Made by a program: the position numbers and the translations under genes
In this document: positions 7,430 to 12,568 of the stretch, piece after piece
Numbering within the stretch: the first letter of the stretch is position 1
How the letters are laid out: each line of letters opens with the position of its first letter
The notes under the pieces: generated by a model
What the model was told of the DNA's origin: nothing
Databases searched by the model: none
What the model saw: the letters and a program-made list of their open reading frames with translations, nothing else
Source: Alphaproteobacteria bacterium
GTDB taxonomy: Bacteria > Pseudomonadota > Alphaproteobacteria > Rs-D84 > NBLK01
Assembly (NCBI GenBank): GCA_016936785.1
Contig: JAFGXE010000035.1
Coordinates: 1-12,568, forward strand
Direction of reading: 5' to 3'
Length of the DNA: 12,568 nt

Positions 7430-7441
7430 GTGGAAAATCAG

Positions 7442-7470
7442 TTGCAATGTATCTTGTTTTCAATTATGCT
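7442..7470 (+). promoter_or_regulatory. Promoter of the tyrS T-box leader
   Basis: TTGCAA (7442-7447) and TATGCT (7465-7470) are separated by 17 bp. Transcription would begin near 7477, just ahead of the first foldable T-box element. It lies back to back with the mlaE promoter, which ends 13 bp away. Confidence 0.5.
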
Positions 7471-7476
7471 TTTATT

Positions 7477-7720
7477 AACACGTTTGTAGAGACGGGACTC
7501 GCTTGCGAGACTTACTCCGGCTCGAGTGGCTTTCCGAAAACCTTCTGGTCAGGAAAGACGGGGCTTTTCGATAAAGCAAATGAGGTAGAATTTAATTCTG
7601 CGAAACAAGGTGGTACCACGATTAATAATAAGGTGTCCATTCCGACGTAGGTCGGGATCTCACAACACAATCGTCCTTGTATAGTGTGTCAAATAGGCAC
7701 GTTATACATGGACGTTTTTT
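7477..7720 (+). promoter_or_regulatory. T-box riboswitch controlling tyrS
   Basis: The antiterminator is unmistakable: ACAAGG (7605-7610), the 7-nt bulge TGGTACC (7611-7617) and ACGATT (7618-7623) pair perfectly with AATCGT (7669-7674) and CCTTGT (7675-7680). The TGGT of the bulge would pair with the ACCA end of uncharged tRNA; its last T fits A73 of tRNA-Tyr. Upstream are a small hairpin AGAAT-TTA-ATTCT (7587-7599, Stem III position), hairpins at 7530-7557 and 7563-7577, and a short Stem I candidate (7489-7523) with a TAC tyrosine codon (7513-7515) in a 3'-side internal loop. An 8-bp hairpin (7639-7658) sits within the antiterminator loop. When uncharged tRNA-Tyr accumulates, tyrS should be expressed. 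The Stem I fold is hand-made and less certain than the antiterminator. Confidence 0.9.
7672..7720 (+). terminator. Intrinsic terminator of the tyrS T-box
   Basis: The arms 7672-7683 and 7703-7714 pair over 12 positions with one T-T mismatch, the inner part 7684-7702 continues the helix, and TTTTTT follows at 7715-7720. The 5' arm CGTCCTTGT is the same segment that closes the antiterminator, so the two structures exclude each other as in transcriptional T-boxes. Confidence 0.9.
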
Positions 7721-7741
7721 ATTTGTAGAAAGGAGAAAGAA

Positions 7742-8890
7742 ATGAATACAGAAGAAAGATTGAATCTTATTAAACGGAATACAGAAGAAATAATTGGTGA
7801 AGATGAGCTTCGTTTTATGCTCGAAAGTGGTCAAGAAATTAATCACTATATTGGGTTTGAGATTTCTGGGAAATTGCATATTGGGCAAGCTGTTATTGTG
7901 ATGCAAAAAGTGAAGGATCTTATGGATGCTGGTGTTAAAGTTCATTTATTTCTTGCAGATTGGCATTCTTACCTTAACGACAAGTTTGGTGGAAACTTAG
8001 AAATTATAAAAGAAATTGCCGATGGTGCTTTCAAAGAAATTTTAAAGGCATCTATTCTTACACTTGGTGGTGATCCAGAAAAACTCACCTTTATTAAAGC
8101 TTCAGAATACTATGCGACACATCCAGATTTCTGGCTGACATTTCTTGAAGTTTCTAAAAATACATCACTCCCGCGTATTGAAAGATCTATTTCAATTATG
8201 GGACGTGAAGAAGGACAAACAAAAGATTTTGGTTCACTCGCGTATCCACCAATGCAAGCTGCTGATATTTTTGCAATGAATATTCAGATTGCACAAGGTG
8301 GAATAGATCAGCGTAAGATTCATGTGATCATGCGCGATACAGCAGATAAAATTAAAACAAACATGCCTATGTTTCATGGTAAACGCATGAAACCGGTTGC
8401 AATTCATACACCACTTCTTCCGAGTCTTGCTAAGCCTGCGATTTGGCCTATTCCGGAAGATATGAATAAGCGTGAACTTTTGAACAAAGGTAAAATGAGT
8501 AAATCCGATCCGAATTCTGCAATGTTTATGATGGATGATCCGGAGGCTATCCGAAAAAAGATCATGAAAGGGTTTTGTATGGAGAAAGAAATTGGATACA
8601 ATCCTATTCTGAGATGGTTTGAAATGATTGTTTTTCCACGTGAAAAAAGTGGGTTTAAAATTGTTCGTCCCGAAGAACATGGCGGAATAATTTCCTTTAA
8701 AGATTTCAAAGACTTGGAGAGTAAGTTTGAGAAAGGGGATGTGCATCCGATTGATGTAAAGAATTTCCTTGCAGATTATTTGATTGAGATGTTTAAGCCT
8801 GCCCGGGAACATTTCCAAAAACCTGCATATAAAAAAATGCTTGATCGAATGGAAGAAATTTTGGGGAAGATTAAAGCTAAATCACATTAA
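7742..8890 (+). CDS. tyrS: Tyrosyl-tRNA synthetase, archaeal/eukaryotic type
   Basis: The enzyme charges tRNA-Tyr. The 382-residue protein matches the archaeal TyrRS line rather than the bacterial one. IKRNTEEIIGEDELR (10-24) resembles the Methanocaldococcus start, Tyr36 in HYIGFEISG, HIGQ (46-49) as the HIGH motif, LADWHSYLN (71-79), YPPMQAADI (168-176) with Gln172 and Asp175, GGIDQRKIH (186-194), and KMSKS (251-255). Tyr36 and Asp175 correspond to the tyrosine-binding Tyr32 and Asp158 of the M. jannaschii enzyme, which separates it from TrpRS. HPIDVKNFLADYLIEMFKPAR near the C-terminus also fits archaeal TyrRS; there is no bacterial S4 domain. AGGAG lies 6 nt before the ATG. A T-box controls it. 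It was probably acquired by horizontal transfer. Confidence 0.93.
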   Translation: MNTEERLNLIKRNTEEIIGEDELRFMLESGQEINHYIGFEISGKLHIGQAVIVMQKVKDLMDAGVKVHLFLADWHSYLNDKFGGNLEIIKEIADGAFKEILKASILTLGGDPEKLTFIKASEYYATHPDFWLTFLEVSKNTSLPRIERSISIMGREEGQTKDFGSLAYPPMQAADIFAMNIQIAQGGIDQRKIHVIMRDTADKIKTNMPMFHGKRMKPVAIHTPLLPSLAKPAIWPIPEDMNKRELLNKGKMSKSDPNSAMFMMDDPEAIRKKIMKGFCMEKEIGYNPILRWFEMIVFPREKSGFKIVRPEEHGGIISFKDFKDLESKFEKGDVHPIDVKNFLADYLIEMFKPAREHFQKPAYKKMLDRMEEILGKIKAKSH

Positions 8891-8978
8891 AACTGCGATT
8901 TTATTTTATTATGAAGATTTGTATCATGGCGGAGCGGTTATTAGAAGGTAAAAAGTATTTGGCGATATAAATTATTCT

Positions 8979-9048
8979 GTCATCCTGAACTTGTTTCAGT
9001 ATCCAGAGCATTTGAGAAATCTAGATCCTGAAACAAGTTCAGGATGAC
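8979..9048. repeat. Intergenic palindromic repeat element
   Basis: The left arm (8979-9003) and right arm (9024-9048) are 25 nt each and reverse-complementary at 24 of 25 positions. Both arms carry the core CATCCTGAACTTGTTTCAG (plus strand on the left, minus on the right), and AGA/TCT (9005-9007, 9020-9022) extends the stem inwards. The loop is about 12-20 nt. There is no T-run, so it is not a standard terminator. Such CATCCTGAAC-type palindromes are familiar as dispersed REP- or MITE-like repeats in bacterial genomes. It sits between tyrS and pgeF, ending 18 bp before the pgeF start. Confidence 0.85.
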
Positions 9049-9066
9049 AACGGAAAAGAGTAAATA

Positions 9067-9813
9067 ATGAAAACATTTAAATCATTTCAGAATTTAGGTG
9101 GGGTAGTGCACGGGGTATTTGATAAGTGTGATGTGCCAGAGGGGGCGCATTCTCGCGCATGGTATCGGTACGAGTTTCCTCAATTCTGTGTCAAAAAATT
9201 GGGGTTTGAGAAATTCGCTTTTCCGAAGCAAGAACACACTGCGAATGTGATGATTGTTGATCAAGAAATCTCTTTTGAAGATTCGCCAATTGCGGATGCG
9301 TTTGTGACGAAAACTCCTGGCCTTATGGTGGGCGTTCGGACGGCAGATTGTGGTCCGATTCTGTTTGCTGATCCGATTAATAAAGTTATTGGCGCGTGTC
9401 ATGCAGGTTGGAAAGGTGCGGTGCATGGGGTTGTTGCAAATACCATTCAAACGATGCTTCAAGTTGGCGCAAAGATTGAGTTTATTGTTTCAGGTGTGGG
9501 GCCGATGATTTCTCAGGAGTCTTATGAAGTCGGTCAAGAAATTTATGATGAGACAGTTCAAATTGATTCGGGTTATAGTCAGTTTTTAAAATTTCATAAA
9601 GAAGGGAAGTGGCTTTTTGATATACGTGGTCTTATCCTTTTTCAACTGAAAGAAATCGGTATGGATAAAATTGAAGTGATGCACGTGAATACCTATTCAC
9701 ATCCAGATTGTTTTTCTTACCGGCGAGCGACACATCTTTTCCCGAATTTGCCTGTTAAAGAGCGCCTGAATGGGAAACGTAAATGGAGTTTGATTGGTTT
9801 AAAGGAGGAGTAG
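9067..9813 (+). CDS. pgeF: PgeF/YfiH family protein (multicopper polyphenol oxidase / laccase-domain fold)
   Basis: The family (YfiH, LACC1, DUF152) contains zinc-dependent purine nucleoside phosphorylase/deaminase activity, and E. coli YfiH has been linked to peptidoglycan proofreading by removing mis-incorporated L-Ser or Gly. The 248-residue protein has normal length. The metal/catalytic set is visible: His57 in KQEHTANV (54-61), Cys95 in TADCGPILF (92-100) and His112 in GACHAGWKGAVHG (109-121). GVGPMISQESYEVG (143-156) and YSHPDCFSYRR near the C-terminus complete the family pattern. Its ribosome site (AAGAG) is modest. The stop codon touches the next gene, so it heads a pgeF-DUF1653 pair. 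Confidence 0.92.
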   Translation: MKTFKSFQNLGGVVHGVFDKCDVPEGAHSRAWYRYEFPQFCVKKLGFEKFAFPKQEHTANVMIVDQEISFEDSPIADAFVTKTPGLMVGVRTADCGPILFADPINKVIGACHAGWKGAVHGVVANTIQTMLQVGAKIEFIVSGVGPMISQESYEVGQEIYDETVQIDSGYSQFLKFHKEGKWLFDIRGLILFQLKEIGMDKIEVMHVNTYSHPDCFSYRRATHLFPNLPVKERLNGKRKWSLIGLKEE

Positions 9814-10029
9814 ATGGAAAAATTAAAAATTGGTGGCCTATACAAGCACTATAAAGGAAATCTTTATAAAGTGGTTGGAGAGGCAAGACATTCTGAAAAT
9901 CTTGAAGATCTTGTTCTCTATCAAGATTTATCTGATCCAAGTAAAATTTGGGCACGTCCCAAAGCAATGTTTTTGGAAGATATCGACATGGACGGTGTGA
10001 TCCAACCCCGTTTTAAACTCCAATCTTGA
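9814..10029 (+). CDS. DUF1653 family small protein
   Basis: This is a 71-residue protein of the DUF1653 family, whose function is unknown. The full family pattern is visible: GLYKHYKGNLYKVVGEARHS (8-27), LVLYQDL, then IWARPKAMFLED (about 46-57). The domain takes up almost the whole protein, as usual. The ATG follows the pgeF stop codon with no gap, and a strong AAGGAGG (9802-9808) inside the end of pgeF gives translation initiation and probable coupling. It is one of the smallest genes in the window but a real one. Confidence 0.92.
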   Translation: MEKLKIGGLYKHYKGNLYKVVGEARHSENLEDLVLYQDLSDPSKIWARPKAMFLEDIDMDGVIQPRFKLQS

Positions 10030-10054
10030 TTTATCTGTTTTCATTCGCTATGTT
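10026..10054 (+). promoter_or_regulatory. rpoH promoter placing the transcript start on the ATG
   Basis: TTGATT (10026-10031) and TATGTT (10049-10054) are spaced by 17 bp. The ATG of rpoH begins at 10061, 7 nt after the -10 box, where transcription normally starts. GGGAG touches the ATG directly and is too close to act as a ribosome site. A leaderless mRNA is the simplest reading. Confidence 0.55.
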
Positions 10055-10060
10055 TGGGAG

Positions 10061-10969
10061 ATGGTAAAAAAAGCAAAAGATTTTGATCTTGTTCCAGCTC
10101 CAGCATCATCTGATGCTTCTGGATTACAGCGCTATATTCAAATGGTGCAAGCGATGCCCTACCTTTCGGAGAAGGAAGAATTTTCTCTCGCGAAAGAGCT
10201 TCAGGGAAATAAATCACGTCGCGCGGCAGAGGTTCTCGTTTCGTCGCATCTCCGTTTAGTTGTGAAAGTTGCTTATGATTTTCGACATTATGGTTTGCCC
10301 TTAGGTGATTTAATTTCTGAAGGGAATATTGGATTAATGACGGCTGTGAAAAAATTTGATCCAGATAAGGGATTCCGCTTGACGACGTATGCACTATGGT
10401 GGATTCGTGCGATGATACAAGATTATATTTTGTCGTCTTGGTCGGCCGTAAAGATTGGTTCTGCGAGCACGCAAAAGAAACTTTTCTTTGGACTAAAACG
10501 CGTGAAAGAAAAATTGGGTGTTTATGATAACCGTCAAATGACTCCTGAAAATATTCAAAAAATTGCCAAAGAACTTGATGTAAAAGATCAAGATGTTTAT
10601 GACATGAATGCCCGTTTAAGTGGGGACTTTTCTCTTAACCAGCAAATGAAACAAGATGGAGAAAGTAGCGAATATATTGATTTTCTTGAGTCGGATCAGA
10701 TTTCTCAGGAAACATGGGTGGAAGAAAAACAAGAAAAAGCAATTCAAAAAGAAATGATTCAAGCTGGGTTGGCTGTTTTAAATCCACGTGAACAAAATAT
10801 TCTTGTGAAGCGTAAACTTGAAAATAGTCTAACGCTACGCGATTTGTCAGCAGAACTTGGAATTTCTGCAGAGCGTGTGCGACAGATTGAAGAAAGTGCT
10901 TTTAAGAAGTTCAAACAAGCTGTGTTGGCTTATGATAAGAAAAAAGCTTTACCAAATGTCTCAAAATAA
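10061..10969 (+). CDS. rpoH: RNA polymerase heat-shock sigma factor (sigma-32)
   Basis: The 302-residue protein is a sigma70-family factor of the RpoH type; it directs RNA polymerase to heat-shock promoters. Region 1.2 is LQRYIQMVQAMPYLSEKEE (22-40). Region 2 includes SSHLRLVVKVAYDF, LPLGDLISEGNIGLMTAVKKFD and TTYALWWIRAMIQDYIL (108-124). The RpoH box, QKKLFFGLKR (138-147), separates it from RpoD. Region 4 ends in the helix-turn-helix LRDLSAELGISAERVRQIEE. Length matches RpoH (about 280-300). There is no upstream in-frame ATG, GTG or TTG close by, so ATG 10061 is kept although its only purine tract abuts it. The end overlaps the dciA-like gene by 14 bp. Confidence 0.95.
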   Translation: MVKKAKDFDLVPAPASSDASGLQRYIQMVQAMPYLSEKEEFSLAKELQGNKSRRAAEVLVSSHLRLVVKVAYDFRHYGLPLGDLISEGNIGLMTAVKKFDPDKGFRLTTYALWWIRAMIQDYILSSWSAVKIGSASTQKKLFFGLKRVKEKLGVYDNRQMTPENIQKIAKELDVKDQDVYDMNARLSGDFSLNQQMKQDGESSEYIDFLESDQISQETWVEEKQEKAIQKEMIQAGLAVLNPREQNILVKRKLENSLTLRDLSAELGISAERVRQIEESAFKKFKQAVLAYDKKKALPNVSK

Positions 10970-11303
10970 AACTGATTTCTTCGAGAAACGTGAAGGACGA
11001 GGCCCTCAAGATTTTTCTAAGAACTTAGGGAAGATTGTTCAAAAGCTTGGTGGGAAGTATGGATTCTCCGAAGTTGATTTAATTCACAATTGGCCAGTGA
11101 TTGTGGGGGAAAAATTTGCAGATATGGCTTTGCCCATGCGGCTTAAATTTTCACAGAAAGAGCGGATGGGTGGGACATTGTTTATTCGCTTAAAGTCTTC
11201 ATCTCTTGCAACATTAATGAGTCATCAAACCCCAATCATGATCGAAAAAGTGAATACATTCTTTGGCTATCAAGCGGTTGCGAAGATTCAGTTTGTGCAT
11301 TAA
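10956..11303 (+). CDS. dciA: DciA-like protein (DUF721)
   Basis: DciA is the ancestral loader of the replicative helicase DnaB in bacteria that lack DnaC/DnaI. The 115-residue product has the DUF721 pattern: an N-terminal positively charged helix (about 20-35), LIHNWPVIVGEKFADMALPMRL (42-63), and the beta segment GTLFIRLKSSSLATLMSH (73-90), a KH-like fold, ending with VAKIQFVH. The ATG at 10956 overlaps the last 14 bp of rpoH. An upstream in-frame start at 10857 would give 33 more residues that are only a shifted reading of rpoH region 4, so it is rejected. It is at the short end for the family, with no long disordered tail. No separate promoter was seen, so it should be transcribed with rpoH. 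Confidence 0.85.
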   Translation: MSQNKTDFFEKREGRGPQDFSKNLGKIVQKLGGKYGFSEVDLIHNWPVIVGEKFADMALPMRLKFSQKERMGGTLFIRLKSSSLATLMSHQTPIMIEKVNTFFGYQAVAKIQFVH

Positions 11304-11344
11304 ATTGTCGTGCGTTCATATATTTACGTTGCCTAACAATTTTT
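11302..11344 (+). terminator. Weak candidate terminator after the dciA-like gene
   Basis: AAATTGT (11302-11308) and ACAATTT (11336-11342) pair over 7 bp, followed by a short T-run, but the loop is 27 nt and the stem is AT-rich. The rest of the gap to atpD (about 11345-11412) is a T/C-rich tract with few purines. No convincing -35/-10 pair was found for atpD. Confidence 0.25.
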
Positions 11345-11465
11345 AGCTCTTTCTGCGTTTCTTAATTTTTCTAATATTTTTTTTACTTTCCTCTTTACAG
11401 TTCTTTTTATATTTGCGAGACTCGTGGCGAATTTGATTCGTTCTGAAGGTTAAAGGATTTAGATA

Positions 11466-12568
11466 ATGACACAGAATACAGGTCTCGTTGTTTCCGTTCA
11501 GGGAAGTGTTGTGGATGTTCGTTTTAAAAAAGAACTTCCACCAATCTATCAAAAATTGACAACAGATGTTGATTTAGGTGATAAACAATATCAAGTAGTT
11601 CTTGAAGTTCAAGATCATGTTGATGATGAAGTTGTGCGCGCAGTGGCCGTGACATCGACACAAGGTCTTGCACGTGGTGACGTTATGGTGGATACAGGGG
11701 ATACACTCAAAATGCCTGTTGGTAAATCCATTATGGGACGTATGTTGAATGTACTTGGTGAACCTATTGATGGTATTGATAAACCGCTCGGTGATGTGAA
11801 ATGGCGTGGGATTCATCAAAAACCAATTCCATTTACAAAACAAATTACAAAATCAGAAATTTTTTATACAGGAATTAAAGTTGTTGATCTTTTGACACCA
11901 TTAGAACGTGGTGGGAAATCAGGTCTTTTTGGTGGTGCTGGTTGTGGAAAGACAGTGCTTCTAACTGAAATGATTAACAACATGTTTGGAAAATACGACG
12001 GTCTCGGACTCTTTTGTGGTGTTGGAGAACGTTCACGAGAAGGTGAAGAACTTTTCTCTGACATGAAAGAAGCGGGCGTTCTGGATAAAACGGCCATGAT
12101 TTTTGGACAGATGAACGAACCCTCTGGTGTGAGATTCCGTGTCGCGCATGCTGCTTTGACAGTTGCTGAGTATTTCCGTGATGAACAAAAACAAGATGTG
12201 CTTTTGATGATTGATAATATTTTCCGTTTTGTTCAAGCCGGATCTGAAGTTGCTGGATTGATGGGACGTATTCCATCTCGTGTGGGTTATCAGTCTTCAC
12301 TTAATCAGGATTTAGCGTCTCTTCAAGAACGTATTGCGTCAACACCAAATGCTGCGATTACATCTATTCAGGCAGTTTATGTGCCAGCCGATGACTTTAC
12401 TGATCCATCTGCTGCGGGAACTTTTGCCCATTTATCAGCAACAGTTGTGTTGTCACGTAAAAAAGTGTCTCAAGCTCTTTTTCCAGCGGTTGATCCTTTG
12501 GCTTCAAACTCAAAAATGTTGAATCCACAAATTGTTGGACAACGTCATTATGATGTTGCAAAAGCTGT
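11466..12568 (+). CDS. atpD: ATP synthase beta subunit, N-ATPase type (C-terminus beyond window edge)
   Basis: The first 367 codons of an F1-type beta subunit, the catalytic ATPase subunit of a rotary ion pump at the inner membrane, are present. Visible are the beta-barrel start (about 5-75), TSTQGLARGD (63-72), P-loop GGAGCGKT (156-163), catalytic Glu188 in GERSREGEEL, MNEPSGVRFRV (216-226), Walker B MID (Asp250) and NIFRFVQAGSEVAGLMG (251-267). LTP/TSTQGLARG, PSGVRFRV, SGLMG/AGLMG, IPSRVGYQ and PADDFTDPSAA match the N-ATPase beta rather than the ordinary F1 beta (PPGARARV, SALLG, PSAVGYQ, PADDLTDPAP). By family knowledge N-ATPase operons begin with atpD, which fits the absence of atpA and atpG upstream. 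AAAGGA lies 8 nt before the ATG. The P-loop Cys160 replaces the usual Val. Confidence 0.92.
   Translation, partial: MTQNTGLVVSVQGSVVDVRFKKELPPIYQKLTTDVDLGDKQYQVVLEVQDHVDDEVVRAVAVTSTQGLARGDVMVDTGDTLKMPVGKSIMGRMLNVLGEPIDGIDKPLGDVKWRGIHQKPIPFTKQITKSEIFYTGIKVVDLLTPLERGGKSGLFGGAGCGKTVLLTEMINNMFGKYDGLGLFCGVGERSREGEELFSDMKEAGVLDKTAMIFGQMNEPSGVRFRVAHAALTVAEYFRDEQKQDVLLMIDNIFRFVQAGSEVAGLMGRIPSRVGYQSSLNQDLASLQERIASTPNAAITSIQAVYVPADDFTDPSAAGTFAHLSATVVLSRKKVSQALFPAVDPLASNSKMLNPQIVGQRHYDVAKA

Noticed and set aside
8234..8818. 194-codon open frame on the minus strand within tyrS
   Set aside because: It lies wholly antisense to a clearly conserved tyrS, its translation is rich in His, Phe and Cys with no family pattern, and it has no ribosome site.
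8911..8970. 19-codon micro-ORF between tyrS and the palindromic repeat
   Set aside because: It is too short, has no clear ribosome site and shows no recognisable peptide; it could also be a remnant, but nothing supports that.
10041..10394. 117-codon minus-strand open frame
   Set aside because: It is antisense to the conserved rpoH N-terminus and has no recognisable product.
10857..10955. Upstream extension of the dciA-like gene
   Set aside because: The added 33 residues are a shifted-frame reading of the rpoH region 4 coding sequence.
1..12568. CRISPR arrays, insertion sequences, phage or defence genes
   Set aside because: No spaced direct repeats, transposase, integrase or nuclease-type coding sequence was seen on either strand.

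Overview
The window looks like chromosomal DNA of an AT-rich Gram-negative bacterium, most likely an alphaproteobacterium. The sigma factor carries the RpoH box and region 2 sequence seen in alphaproteobacterial RpoH. A DciA-like (DUF721) gene follows it, and the D-Ala-D-Ala ligase, YfiH/PgeF, DUF1653 and MlaE/MlaF proteins fit the same group. MlaE/MlaF imply an outer membrane. The lineage is inferred from remembered family sequences, not from a search. No phage, transposase or CRISPR genes are present.

Layout. (1) 1-2887, minus strand: a partial, divergent MurC-like ligase, tRNA-Cys(GCA) and murF. (2) 2945-4577, plus strand: ddl overlapping truA. murF and ddl diverge from a 57-bp gap packed with two interlocked sigma70-type promoters that share a perfect 9-bp inverted repeat. 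(3) 4579-5872, plus strand: a strong-looking promoter, an unknown lipoprotein and a HAD-family phosphatase. (4) 5859-7393, minus strand: mlaF and mlaE, the ATPase and permease of an Mla-type lipid transporter, with a promoter so close to the mlaE start that the mRNA is probably leaderless. (5) 7442-8890, plus strand: a tyrosyl-tRNA synthetase of the archaeal/eukaryotic type behind a complete T-box riboswitch. (6) 8979-9048: an intergenic palindromic repeat with two 25-nt arms. (7) 9067-11303, plus strand: pgeF, a DUF1653 gene, rpoH (probably leaderless) and a dciA-like gene that overlaps rpoH. (8) 11466-end, plus strand: the start of an atpD gene whose sequence matches the N-ATPase beta subunit rather than the ordinary F1 beta; its operon continues beyond the window.

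Functionally the left third is peptidoglycan precursor synthesis: MurF makes UDP-MurNAc-pentapeptide from the D-Ala-D-Ala that Ddl provides. The middle covers tRNA modification and charging plus lipid transport. The right end covers peptidoglycan or nucleoside clean-up (PgeF), heat-shock transcription, replication helicase loading and ion-translocating ATPase.

The most unusual part is the tyrS locus: an archaeal-type TyrRS regulated by a Firmicutes-style tRNA-sensing riboswitch, apparently with an ultrashort Stem I, inside an alphaproteobacterial neighbourhood. The N-ATPase beta and the altered Mur ligase motifs are the next most unusual.
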